From Kibdelosporangium sp. MJ126-NF4 (GTDB taxonomy: Bacteria; Actinomycetota; Actinomycetes; Mycobacteriales; Pseudonocardiaceae): a stretch of DNA of 64,000 bases. A model generated the notes under the pieces. That model had not been told where the DNA came from and ran no database searches. It worked only from the letters and a program-made list of their open reading frames with translations. How positions within the stretch are numbered: position 1 is the stretch's first letter; each line of letters opens with the position of its first letter. Shown piece by piece: positions 53,389-61,544 of the stretch. The position numbers and the translations under genes are program-made. The DNA is taken from assembly GCF_000826545.1 (NCBI RefSeq), contig NZ_CDME01000011.1, forward strand, positions 832,001 to 896,000, given 5' to 3'.

Positions 53389-54018
53389 ATGGCCCAGTAC
53401 GTCCTGCCGGACCTGGACTACGACTACGGCGACCTCGAACCGGCCATCATCGGCGAAATCAACGAGCTGCACCACAGCAAGCACCACGCCGCGTACGTCA
53501 AGGGCGCCAACGACACGATCGAGAAGATCGACGAGGCGCGTGACAAGGGCGAGTTCGGGTCCATCGTCGGTCTGCAGACCACGCTGGCGTTCAACCTGGC
53601 GGGGCACTCGCTGCACCAGGTGTGGTGGAAGAACCTGAGCCCGAACGGCGGCGACAAGCCGACCGGCGAGCTGGCAGCGGCGATCGACGAGTTCTTCGGC
53701 TCGTTCGACAAACTGCGTGCCCAGCTGAACGCGGCAGCCACCACGATCCAGGGCTCCGGCTGGGGCATCCTGTCCTGGGACCCGATCGGCGAGCGACTGC
53801 TGACCCAGCAGCTGAAGGACCACCACGCGAACCTCTCGATCGCCACAACCCCGCTGCTGGCGTTCGACGTGTGGGAGCACGCCTACTACCTGCAGTACCG
53901 CAACGTGAAAGCGGACTACATCAACGCGCTCTGGAACGTCGTCAACTGGGAGGACGTCAACCAGCGCTTCGTCGATGCCCGCAACGGGCTGAACGGTCTG
54001 CGCGTCCCGCAGGCCTGA
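53389..54018 (+). CDS. sodA: Superoxide dismutase (Fe/Mn)
   Basis: 209 residues. Dismutates superoxide with iron or manganese. Metal ligands: His28 in NELHHSKHH, His76 in GHSLHQVWW, Asp160 and His164 in [12 protein letters not shown]. Position 145 is His (KDHHANL), as in the mycobacterial iron enzyme. No signal peptide is visible. Strong Shine-Dalgarno GAGGAGG. Monocistronic with its own hairpin terminator; just downstream of heme oxygenase and upstream of the repeat island. Confidence 0.96.
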   Translation: MAQYVLPDLDYDYGDLEPAIIGEINELHHSKHHAAYVKGANDTIEKIDEARDKGEFGSIVGLQTTLAFNLAGHSLHQVWWKNLSPNGGDKPTGELAAAIDEFFGSFDKLRAQLNAAATTIQGSGWGILSWDPIGERLLTQQLKDHHANLSIATTPLLAFDVWEHAYYLQYRNVKADYINALWNVVNWEDVNQRFVDARNGLNGLRVPQA

Positions 54019-54071
54019 TCGTCCCAAGACCTGGCGGCGGATGCTCCGACAAGCGAAGCTGCCACACGGGT

Positions 54072-54105
54072 GAAAGCCCCCGGCACAGCACGGCCGGGGG
54101 CTTTC
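54072..54105 (+). terminator. Hairpin terminator after sodA
   Basis: GAAAGCCCCCGGC (54072-54084) and GCCGGGGGCTTTC (54093-54105), perfect 13-bp stem, 8-base loop, about 50 bp after the stop codon. Confidence 0.8.
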
Positions 54106-54881
54106 GCCGTGCATGGGACAGGAGAAGAGAAGGACTGCTGCGCGCGCATAGCGCATGGGTGGGGTTCGTGGTTGGTTTCCTCCCGTATGGCCTGGGCGAA
54201 GCCATACCACGGCGTGTCGGGAGGTCGGCCCACGCAAACCAACCCACAGCGCAGGCGATACCGACCTCCCGGCACGCCGTGGTTTCCTCCGGCAGGCCAT
54301 ACGGGAGGGAACCAACCACGCCTCTTTTTCCAGGCACAGGAAATCACGTGAGCACAGCCAACCGGGTGGACAGACCACGGGTTGGTTCCCCTCTTGGAGG
54401 CCTGCCGTCCGGCGAGGACCTTCTTTTTGTGCCACGAGCGAACTCGAGTGTCGGGAACGAGCCCGACACGGCGGGCACCACAGGCTCGTCCCTGAGGCGA
54501 AGGGATCATCGGCGAATCTCGTTGTCCACAACTCGCTGGTAGCCCTTTGACCAGGGGTTATTGCCGGTAGACTGGAGCAGGGACGCCCCCCGGGTTGGGT
54601 GGGGGACTGTCTTATGGGGCATGGAACCAAGGTTTCCGTCACAGTCGGCCAGTCGGTCGCGTGTCACCGGGGGAAAGAGAAAAGACACAGATGCCTCGCC
54701 GGCGGGCAGGCCTCCAAGAGGGACACACACAAACTCTGTTCGCCCAGCCGGTTCGCTCAACCCACGTGACTTCCCGGGTCTAGTGGGGGGCGCGGGGCAA
54801 TGCCACTTAGCTTAAGTTGATCATGGTGTGGTGGCGTGTCGTTGGGTGTGGTGGGGTGGCTGGTCTGGATGATCGGGTGTT

Positions 54882-56138
54882 GTGGCACGGAATGGTGTGG
54901 TGGCGGGTGGTTCGTTGACCGACTGGGTTTCGATCGGTGTGCTGACCGGGTCGGTGCCGCGGGACGTGGTCGATGAGGCGGTCGCCGCGGCGGGGAAGCA
55001 GGCCCGGCGTTCGGGTGGGAAGCTGCCGCCGCATGTGGTGGTGTATTTCGTGATGGCGATGGCGTTGTTCGCTGATGATGATTATGAGGAGATCGCGGTC
55101 CGGTTGTCGGAGACGTTGGCGGGGTGGGGGTGTTGGGACGAGGTGTGGTCGCCGCCGAGTTCGGGTGGGATCGCCCAGGCGCGGGCCCGGTTGGGGGCGG
55201 AGCCGGTGCGGGCGTTGTTCGAGGCGGTGGCCGTCCCGGTGGCGGGGGAGTTGACGCGGGGTGCGTGGCTGGGGCCGTGGCGGTTGATGGCGATCGATGG
55301 GTTTGAGTGGGACGCGCCGGATACCGAGGAGAATGTCGCGGAGTTCGGGTACGGCGGTTCGGTGGAGCATGGAACGCCGTTTCCCAAGGTGCGGGTGGTC
55401 ACGATCTCCGAGTGCGGGTCGCATGCGGTGGTGGCCGCGGCGATGGCTGGTACGTCGGTCGGGGAGCAGGTGCTGGCCCGGGAGTTGTGGCCGCGGGTGG
55501 AATCGGACTGGTTGCTGATCGCGGATCGTAACTTCTTGGGTTGGGCGGATTGGCGTGCCGCCTCGGCGGGGGGTGCGCAGTTGTTGTGGCGGGCCAGGTC
55601 CAATCAGCGGCTGCCGGTGCTCGAGGTGTTGCCTGACGGGTCCTATCGGTCGATCATGTTCAGTTCGGCCACTCACAATCAGGGGGTGCGGGCCCGGTTG
55701 ACCGACGCGGCTGGTCGTGGTGAACCGCTCGATCCTCGCAGGGTCACCGAGGTCCGGGTCGTGGAATACACAGTGGACGACCGCGTGGTGGATGCTGATG
55801 GCGAGCCGGAGACGGTCCGACTGGTCACCACGATCACCGACCCGGCCGCCGCGCCGGCGCCACTGCTCGCGCGGGCCTATCACCAGCGGTGGGAACACGA
55901 GACCGGCAACAAGCAGCTCAAGACCCATCTCCGCGGCCCCGGCCGGGTGCTGCGATCGAAAAGCCCGGACATGGTCCGCCAGGAGATCTACGGCTACCTG
56001 CTCACCCACTACGCGCTCAGCGCCCTGATCTGCCACGCCGCCACCGAGGCCGATATCGACCCTGACCGGGTCAAGTTCCTGCGCACCGTGCGGATCGCCC
56101 GCCGCCGGGTCGATGACCCGGCGGCGTTTTCCCCCTGA
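54882..56138 (+). CDS. IS4-family DDE transposase (copy 2)
   Basis: 418 residues, identical in translation to the gene at 4872-6128. DDE motifs as there (AIDGFEWD, LIADRNFLGW, YHQRWEHETGNKQLK). Stops at CCC-TGA after DDPAAFSP, with the usual C-terminal tail encoded in the +1 frame immediately after. Lies in the IS copy that splits element C. Confidence 0.9.
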   Translation: MARNGVVAGGSLTDWVSIGVLTGSVPRDVVDEAVAAAGKQARRSGGKLPPHVVVYFVMAMALFADDDYEEIAVRLSETLAGWGCWDEVWSPPSSGGIAQARARLGAEPVRALFEAVAVPVAGELTRGAWLGPWRLMAIDGFEWDAPDTEENVAEFGYGGSVEHGTPFPKVRVVTISECGSHAVVAAAMAGTSVGEQVLARELWPRVESDWLLIADRNFLGWADWRAASAGGAQLLWRARSNQRLPVLEVLPDGSYRSIMFSSATHNQGVRARLTDAAGRGEPLDPRRVTEVRVVEYTVDDRVVDADGEPETVRLVTTITDPAAAPAPLLARAYHQRWEHETGNKQLKTHLRGPGRVLRSKSPDMVRQEIYGYLLTHYALSALICHAATEADIDPDRVKFLRTVRIARRRVDDPAAFSP

Positions 56139-56355
56139 ACACGCACACCACCTCCGCGCGGTGGTGATGACCGACATCACCACCCACCGCAACCTCAACC
56201 CGCCCCGACGCCACCGCACCTATCCCCGCGTGGTCAAACGCACCCGCCATGCCCAATACAGAGCCAAACGCGCCACCGACACACCCACCCGACACACCGG
56301 GCCACCCACCATCACACTCATCGACAAACACCACAACATGATCAACTTAAGCTAA
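56113..56355 (+). CDS. C-terminal transposase tail in the +1 frame (copy 2)
   Basis: Same 80-residue overlapping frame as in copy 1, identical in translation. Its presence intact in both copies means either that the frame is used through +1 slippage at TCC-CCC-TGA or that both copies descend from one already shifted element. Not considered an independent gene. Confidence 0.5.
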   Translation: MTRRRFPPEHAHHLRAVVMTDITTHRNLNPPRRHRTYPRVVKRTRHAQYRAKRATDTPTRHTGPPTITLIDKHHNMINLS

Positions 56356-56566
56356 GTGGCATTGGGGCGCGGGGCGCCCCTCCCGTATGACCTGCCAAAG
56401 GAAACCACGACGCGCCGGGAGATCGGTACCGCCTCACGCCGGGCACGCCAGTCGCGTAGGCCGACCTCCCGACACGCCATGGTATGGCTACGCCCAGGCC
56501 ATACGGGAGGGACACCCCACGAACCACACCCCTGCGCTGGCGCGCAAGCCACATGCCCATGCGCCT

Positions 56567-56638
56567 GCACCTGCGCACCTGCGCACCTGCGCACCTGCGC
56601 ACCTGCGCACCTGCGCGCTTTCGCGCTTTCGCGCTTTC
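56567..56638. repeat. Octamer tandem array (six GCACCTGC, three GCGCTTTC)
   Basis: Six exact copies of GCACCTGC (56567-56614) followed in register by three exact copies of GCGCTTTC (56615-56638). Both units keep the GC ends. Directly beyond the right end of element C. No spacers of CRISPR type. Confidence 0.9.
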
Positions 56639-56684
56639 GCGTCTGCTGGGTTGAGTTGGCTTTATGGGCTTTGGTGGAGATGGA

Positions 56685-56716
56685 TGAGAGCCCCAGCCGG
56701 CGGGCTGGGGCTCTCA
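56685..56716. terminator. Hairpin beside the iron-box micro-ORF
   Basis: TGAGAGCCCCAGCC (56685-56698), four-base loop, GGCTGGGGCTCTCA (56703-56716). Perfect 14-bp stem. On the minus strand it starts at the stop codon of the 14-codon ORF, and it lies about 110 bp beyond the stop of the gene at 56829. Confidence 0.7.
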
Positions 56717-56758
56717 CTGTTCCCGAACTGACTGCCGCTCCCACCACGAAGCGGACAT
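56714..56758 (-). CDS. 14-codon ORF under an iron box (possible leader peptide)
   Basis: Encodes MSASWWERQSVREQ, with two adjacent Trp codons at 5-6. Upstream on the minus strand are TTGCGG, 17 bp, TAACCT, then five bases to the ATG, a leaderless-type promoter, with the iron box over the -10 region. The TGA is the first triplet of the hairpin stem. No larger gene follows, since the repeat island begins there. It may be a small regulated peptide or a leader left after loss of its gene; low certainty that it is translated. Confidence 0.3.
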   Translation of the reverse strand: MSASWWERQSVREQ

Positions 56759-56761
56759 GTA

Positions 56762-56780
56762 TGAGGTTAGCCTACCCTCA
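56762..56780 (-). promoter_or_regulatory. Orphan iron box (DtxR/IdeR-type)
   Basis: TGAGGTTAGCCTACCCTCA on the plus strand, matching the iron-box consensus at 16 of 19 positions if either C or G is allowed at the centre. No protein-coding gene of normal size lies directly downstream on either side. Confidence 0.6.
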
Positions 56781-56828
56781 CTTGGTCCGCAACAGGCGTA
56801 TGCGCGACATGCCCCGTACGAGTGATAC

Positions 56829-57839
56829 CTAGAGCCCTTGTGCCAGGTCAGGGCGCCAATACCGCTGGACCATCCGCTGGTACGCCTCTTCCGGATCGTC
56901 GGCGAAGATGTTCCACGGCCTGCCGGACAGCCGATCGTGCATGCCGAGCAGGTGCAGGAAGGCACGGTCTTTGTCGCCCGCGAGGCCGCTGGCCGCCGCG
57001 AAGTAGTTGTGCGCTTCGAAGGTTCGGGGGTGCGGTCGTTCGTCCTGCAGCCAGCGGTTCGACGCGGCTTCGATGTCCTGCTGGCGCTTCTTGAAGGCTC
57101 GTTCCGCCATCGCCAGCAGGTTCGGGTTCCTCGACTCGCGCTCGGCCTGGGCCGCCGCCTGGATGAACAGCTCGAAGTGGGCCACCACGACCATCGCTGT
57201 CACCGGGTCGCCGACTGGGGCGTTGTTCGCCGTGTCGATCGCGAACTGGGCCATTTCCTCGTGGGAGCCGTACCACTTCGCGGCCAGCACCTGCAGCCTT
57301 GTCCAGTGCGCCGGGTACAGCGTCGGGCCGCGCTTGACTGTCTCCGCCCAGATCGCGTCCTGCTCCGCCCGGTCCAGGCCGAGGCCCATGGCCATCGTCA
57401 GCAGCTGGGCCCAGGGCGCCGGGTCGTCGGGCACCAGCTCCGCCGCCGTCTCCAGTGGCCCGCGTGCCTTCTCCAGCGTGCCGAGGAACATCTTCGCGCG
57501 GTCCTCGCCGACGCTCGATCCCCAGCCGCTGCCCCGGATCGCCCACGCCTCCCCGATGTAGGCATCCCCGGCCAGCAGCATCAGCTCCGGGTCACGGTGC
57601 TGCGCCGCCAGTTCGGCGATCTCGTCGGCACTCCCGACCAGGTGGTGACCCAGCTCGTCCAGCCGCAGGCAGCGGGACTCGGGGTCGTCGCGGCTGTCCA
57701 CGAGTACGGTCACGGCGGCGTTGAGCTTGCCCTCCCGCAGCTCCGCCTCCGCCGCGTCGAGCAGGTCGTCCTCGTAGCAGTGCCCCCAGATGACCTCACG
57801 TCTGGGCAGCGCCGCCCTTTTCCTGCCGAAGAGTCCCAT
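56829..57839 (-). CDS. Conserved hypothetical protein, helical repeat type
   Basis: 336 residues from ATG 57839 with AGGGGGAC upstream. Largely helical with TPR-like segments (DLLDAAEAELREGKLNAAVTVLVDS, GPLETAAELVPDDPAPWAQLLTMAMGLG, LFIQAAAQAERES) and a C-terminal FLHLLGMHDRLSGRPWNIFADDPEEAYQRMVQRYWRP. The N-terminal FGRKRAALPRREV is basic. I recognise it only as a recurring actinobacterial hypothetical (DUF4034-like in feel). It overlaps the end of the MFS gene by 44 bases, implying co-transcription. Confidence 0.72.
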   Translation of the reverse strand: MGLFGRKRAALPRREVIWGHCYEDDLLDAAEAELREGKLNAAVTVLVDSRDDPESRCLRLDELGHHLVGSADEIAELAAQHRDPELMLLAGDAYIGEAWAIRGSGWGSSVGEDRAKMFLGTLEKARGPLETAAELVPDDPAPWAQLLTMAMGLGLDRAEQDAIWAETVKRGPTLYPAHWTRLQVLAAKWYGSHEEMAQFAIDTANNAPVGDPVTAMVVVAHFELFIQAAAQAERESRNPNLLAMAERAFKKRQQDIEAASNRWLQDERPHPRTFEAHNYFAAASGLAGDKDRAFLHLLGMHDRLSGRPWNIFADDPEEAYQRMVQRYWRPDLAQGL

Positions 57840-59178
57840 GGACGTCCCCCTGAACCGCCGACCGATCTTCCACGGGCAGCGTAACGCCGGCGCGCGTCCG
57901 CCAGCGCAGGATCAGGCCGAGCACGAGCACGGCCAAGATGGACACCGCGCCGCCGAAGAAGAACGTCGTGCGCCCGCCGAACTGGTCGGCCAGCCAGCCC
58001 GACATCGGCCCGGCGATCGGGTTGCCGCCGAGGAACGCCAGCATGTACAGGCCCATCACCCGGCCGCGCATCTCCTGGTCCACCGACATCTGCACGGTGG
58101 TGTTCGCCGTGTTCATGAACGTCATCAGGACGAGGCCGACCGGGATCAGGGCGAGCGCGAACGACAGGTACGTCGGCATCAGGCCCGCGCCGATCTCCAG
58201 CACCCCGAACAGCAGCGCCGAGCCGAACACCATCCGCAACCTCGGTGTCCCCCGCACGCTGCGACGGGCCGCGAGCAGCGCGCCCGCGAGCGTGCCGACC
58301 GCGAGCATCGTGGACAGCAGGCCGTAGCCGTCGGCCTCCTTGTGGAAGACGTTCGCGGCCATGATCGCCAGCGTGGTGAAGAACGTGATGCCGAACGTGC
58401 TCACGCTGAACACCAGTGCCAGCACGACCACCAGGTCCGGGCGGCCGCGGACGTAACGAAGTCCTTCCCGCAACTGCCCTTTCCCGCGCGGCACGGCCGG
58501 ACCCCGGTGCAGCTCCGACGGCCGCATCATCAGCAGACCGGTGATCACCGCGATCGTGGTGACCGCGTTGATCAGGAACACCGTGCCGGTGCCGACCCAG
58601 ATGATCAGCACACCGGCCACCGCCGGGCCGACCACGCGGGCGAGGTTGAACGACGACGAGTTCAGCGCGACCGCGTTGGTGATCTGCGCGATGCCGACCA
58701 TCTCGCTGGTGAACGACTGCCGGACCGGCGTTTCCAGCGCGACGAAACACCCGAACACGAAGCACAGCACGTACACGTGCCAGACCTCGACCCAGCCGGA
58801 GACGTCGAGCACACCGAGGATCACCGCACAGCCCGCCATCGCGGCCTGCAACGCGATCAGCAGTTTGCGTTTGTCGAGCCGGTCGGCCAGGACTCCCGCG
58901 TACAGCGAGAGGAACAGCGTCGGCGCGAACTGCAACGCGGCCGCGACGCCGAGTGCGACGGGGTTGTTGCCGGTGAGGGTGAAGATCAGCCAGTCCTGGG
59001 CGATCCGGTTCATCCAGGTACCGACGTTGGAGATGATCTGGCCGGAGAAGAACAGCCGGTAGTTGCGGATGCGTAAGGACGCGAAGGTGCCCTGCTTGGG
59101 CTGCTCCGGCGGTGGGGGTAGGTCTGAGTCGAAGGTCTGGTTCCTCTTCTCTCGGGTCCCACCCGCGCCGGTCAGCAC
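57796..59178 (-). CDS. MFS exporter
   Basis: 460 residues from GTG 59178, 12 hydrophobic segments in residues about 35-430. Motif A as LADRLDKRKLL, with GVAAALQFAPTLFLSLYAGV, ALETPVRQSFTSEMVG and VDQEMRGRVMGLYMLAFLGGNPIAGP typical of the MFS_3 (EntS-like) group. The MarR gene ends 4 bases upstream, so the two are an operon, a standard drug-efflux/regulator arrangement. Confidence 0.88.
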   Translation of the reverse strand: MLTGAGGTREKRNQTFDSDLPPPPEQPKQGTFASLRIRNYRLFFSGQIISNVGTWMNRIAQDWLIFTLTGNNPVALGVAAALQFAPTLFLSLYAGVLADRLDKRKLLIALQAAMAGCAVILGVLDVSGWVEVWHVYVLCFVFGCFVALETPVRQSFTSEMVGIAQITNAVALNSSSFNLARVVGPAVAGVLIIWVGTGTVFLINAVTTIAVITGLLMMRPSELHRGPAVPRGKGQLREGLRYVRGRPDLVVVLALVFSVSTFGITFFTTLAIMAANVFHKEADGYGLLSTMLAVGTLAGALLAARRSVRGTPRLRMVFGSALLFGVLEIGAGLMPTYLSFALALIPVGLVLMTFMNTANTTVQMSVDQEMRGRVMGLYMLAFLGGNPIAGPMSGWLADQFGGRTTFFFGGAVSILAVLVLGLILRWRTRAGVTLPVEDRSAVQGDVHGTLRQEKGGAAQT

Positions 59179-59182
59179 CTCT

Positions 59183-59614
59183 TTATTGCCCCGCCATCCT
59201 GTCGATGATCTCGGCCGCGCGGGACAGCGTCTCCCGCTCGGTATCGTCCAGTTCGGACAGTCGGGCGTGCAGCCACGCCTCGCGCGCGGCGACGGACGCC
59301 TCGATGTAGCCGAGCCCCCGCTCGGTCAGTTCGACGATCACTTGTCTGCCGTCGTTCGGGTGGGCGCGTTTGCTGATGTAGCCCATGTCCTCGAGCGCGG
59401 CGATCACCCTCGTCATCGAGGGCGGTTGCACGCCTTCCCGCGCCGCCAGTTCGCCGGGCGTCATCGGGCCGCACTTGTGCAGGCTCGACAGCGCCGAGAT
59501 CTGGCTCAACGTGACCGACTCGGTTGTCCTTTGTGCCCGGAGTCTGCGGTTGAGCCGCATCACCGACAGTCGCAGTCGGCTGGTCAGCGAGTGCTCATCG
59601 GCGAAACCGGACAC
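59183..59614 (-). CDS. MarR family regulator
   Basis: 143 residues from GTG 59614. Winged-helix domain: LSQISALSSLHKCGPMTPGELAAREGVQPPSMTRVIAALEDMGYISKRAHPNDGRQVIVELTERG, with the DGR(Q)V wing. Probably represses the downstream exporter in response to phenolic or drug ligands. The short AT-rich sequence upstream (59615-59640) likely holds its operator. Confidence 0.9.
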   Translation of the reverse strand: MSGFADEHSLTSRLRLSVMRLNRRLRAQRTTESVTLSQISALSSLHKCGPMTPGELAAREGVQPPSMTRVIAALEDMGYISKRAHPNDGRQVIVELTERGLGYIEASVAAREAWLHARLSELDDTERETLSRAAEIIDRMAGQ

Positions 59615-59680
59615 TTACTTAGCATACCTCATGAATTCGGGTTCGCCTGCGACGTCACGCAACGTCACCCGATCGCACGG

Positions 59681-61126
59681 TCACCCGATCACACTCTGAA
59701 TCGGGCCGACAGCGAAGAACGCCACGAACGCCGCAGCGATCACCCAGAGCAACGGGTGGACGGTCCTCGCCCGACCGGATACGACCCGCAACACCACGAA
59801 GCTGATGAAGCCCGCCCCGATGCCGTTGGCGATCGAGTACGTGAACGGCATGACCACGATGGTCAGGAACGCGGGCAACGCCAGCGAGAAGTCGGTGAAG
59901 TCGATCTCCTTGATCTGCGCCATCATCAGCACACCGACGATCACCAGCGCCGGGGCCGCGGCCTCGACCGGGACCACCTGGTACAGCGGCGTGAAGAACA
60001 TCGCGGCGATGAACAGCAGGCCGGTGACCACGTTCGCCAGCCCGGTCCGCGCACCCTCGGCGATCCCGGCCGCCGACTCGATGTACACGGTGTTGGAACT
60101 GCTCGACGACGCACCACCGGCGACGGCGCCGACCGAGTCGATGAACAACGCCTTGCCGACACCCGGCAGCTGTCCGTCCTTGCCGATCAGCCCGGCTTCC
60201 TTGCCGAGACCGGTCATCGTGCCGACCGAGTCGAAGAAGTCGGTGAGGATCAACGTGAACAGCAACAGGCACAGGGTCAGCGCGGGCACCCGGCTCCACG
60301 CGCCGAACGAGAACTCGCCGAGCAGCGACAGATCGGGCAGACCCGCGACCTGGTCGGGCATCGCCGGGTAGCCGAGGTTCCAGCCCCTCGGGTTCACCCC
60401 GCGGGACGGACCGGCCTGGACGATCGCCTCCAGCACGATCGCGAACACGGTGGTGAACAGGACACCGATCAGGATCGCGCCCTTGACCCGTTTCACCACA
60501 AGGATGCCGGTGACGAGCAGGCCGACGACGAACACCAGCGTCGGCCAGGACGCGATCGACCCGGAGATGCCCAGCCCGACCGGAACCGTCGTGTTGGCCG
60601 CGTCCGGGATCCGCCGCACGAACCCGGCGTCCACCAGGCCGATGAGCGTGATGAACAAGCCGATACCGACGGCGATCGCGGCCTTCAACGGCTGCGGCAC
60701 AGCGTTGAACACGGCAGTGCGGACACCCGTCAGCACGAGCACCATGACCACGAGGCCGTTCAGCACAACCAGGCCCATCGCCTCGGGCCAGGACATCTGC
60801 GGAGCGAGGGTGACGGCAAGGAAGCTGTTGATCCCCAGCCCGGTGGCCAGCGCGAACGGATAGTTGGCGACCACCCCGAACAAGATCGTCAACACCCCGG
60901 CGACCAAAGCCGTCACCGCGGCGACCTGGTCGACCGCAAGGACGTTGCCGAGCACATCGCGGTGCGCGGACGGGCCGTCGGCGGCGAACGAGCCGATGAT
61001 CAAGGGGTTGAGCACGACGATGTACGCCATCGTGACGAACGTGACCAGCCCGCCCCTGATCTCGCGGCCGGTGGTCGAACCGCGCTCGGTGATCTTGAAG
61101 AAGCGGTCGATCCTGCTGGTGGCCAT
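59681..61126 (-). CDS. NCS2-family purine permease (AzgA/PbuG-like)
   Basis: 481 residues with 12 to 14 hydrophobic segments. The IDRFFKITERGSTTGREIRGGLVTFVTMAYIVVLNP start and the substrate-site stretches FALATGLGINSF, ADPQ-equivalent APQMSWPEAMGLV and LFTLILTDFFDSVGTMTGLG are the AzgA subfamily hallmarks for adenine/guanine/hypoxanthine uptake driven by protons. An inverted repeat AGGTCA-GCGCG-TGACCT (61174-61190) lies in the promoter region shared with the divergent DUF2530 gene. Confidence 0.93.
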   Translation of the reverse strand: MATSRIDRFFKITERGSTTGREIRGGLVTFVTMAYIVVLNPLIIGSFAADGPSAHRDVLGNVLAVDQVAAVTALVAGVLTILFGVVANYPFALATGLGINSFLAVTLAPQMSWPEAMGLVVLNGLVVMVLVLTGVRTAVFNAVPQPLKAAIAVGIGLFITLIGLVDAGFVRRIPDAANTTVPVGLGISGSIASWPTLVFVVGLLVTGILVVKRVKGAILIGVLFTTVFAIVLEAIVQAGPSRGVNPRGWNLGYPAMPDQVAGLPDLSLLGEFSFGAWSRVPALTLCLLLFTLILTDFFDSVGTMTGLGKEAGLIGKDGQLPGVGKALFIDSVGAVAGGASSSSSNTVYIESAAGIAEGARTGLANVVTGLLFIAAMFFTPLYQVVPVEAAAPALVIVGVLMMAQIKEIDFTDFSLALPAFLTIVVMPFTYSIANGIGAGFISFVVLRVVSGRARTVHPLLWVIAAAFVAFFAVGPIQSVIG

Positions 61127-61173
61127 GGTTTCGCCAATCCCTCGGCGCCGGTGTCGGCGGAAGAGTAACCGGC

Positions 61174-61190
61174 AGGTCAGCGCGTGACCT
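61174..61190. promoter_or_regulatory. Inverted repeat between the purine permease and DUF2530 genes
   Basis: AGGTCA-GCGCG-TGACCT, perfect 6-bp arms with a five-base centre, about 50 bp upstream of the permease start and 75 bp upstream of the DUF2530 gene. Candidate operator for either direction. Confidence 0.4.
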
Positions 61191-61265
61191 CAGCCACCGG
61201 GGTCCGCGCTGGGCAGGACCCGGTGGTGACGCTGTCGTCGTGGTGTGGCGGGTAGCCTTCCTGGT

Positions 61266-61544
61266 GTGGAGTCCACTGAGGAACCCCAGTCGCCTGCCGA
61301 ATCCGGCAAGTCGCTTCCGCCGCCGCCACCCCCACCGGCGCGGCTGGTCGACCTGTTCCGGATCGTGGTAGTCGGCCAGGTCGTCTGGCTCGGCGTCCTG
61401 GTGGTCGCCCTGTTCACCGGACCGTCGATCCTGGCGTGGACCGCCGTCACCGGCATGGTGCTCGGCGGCATCGGCATGGCCATCATGACCTGGCAGCGTT
61501 CCGCCGCCCGTCGCGGCTCGAAAACCGCACAGCAAGGTCTTTAG
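61266..61544 (+). CDS. DUF2530-type small membrane protein
   Basis: About 92 residues from GTG 61266 (earlier starts at 61245 are open). Pro-rich cytoplasmic start (PPPPPPPARLVDLFRI), then two hydrophobic helices (VVVGQVVWLGVLVVALFTG and ILAWTAVTGMVLGGIGMAIMTWQ) and a basic tail. This is the DUF2530 pattern, regularly found next to NCS2 permease genes in actinobacteria. Function unknown. Convergent overlap with the following gene by four bases. Confidence 0.78.
   Translation: MESTEEPQSPAESGKSLPPPPPPPARLVDLFRIVVVGQVVWLGVLVVALFTGPSILAWTAVTGMVLGGIGMAIMTWQRSAARRGSKTAQQGL

Larger units (their letters stand above)
54798..56364 (+). mobile_element. IS4-family insertion sequence, copy 2 (1567 bp)
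   Basis: Same length and terminal repeats as copy 1 (54798-54825 and 56337-56364), same 10-bp duplication GGGCGCGGGG (54788-54797 and 56365-56374), and the same translated products, but transposase on the plus strand. It sits at the equivalent base of the 810-bp element as copy 1, opposite orientation. The apparent identity of the two copies argues for recent movement. Confidence 0.92.
54157..56546 (+). repeat. 810-bp palindromic element, copy C (full length, split by an IS)
   Basis: Starts GGGTGGGGTTCGTGG and runs in the same order and orientation as copy A through left arm, core (54450-54670) and right arm to the conserved CTGCGCTGGCGCGCA. Removing the 1567-bp IS and one target duplication leaves about 813 bp. 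Divergence from copy A is mostly transitions spread evenly. The promoter-like pair (TTGACC, 15 bp, TAGACT) is kept at 54547-54573. Confidence 0.8.

Noticed and set aside
56567..56638. Octamer array as CRISPR
   Set aside because: Units are 8 bp without spacers and no cas genes are present.
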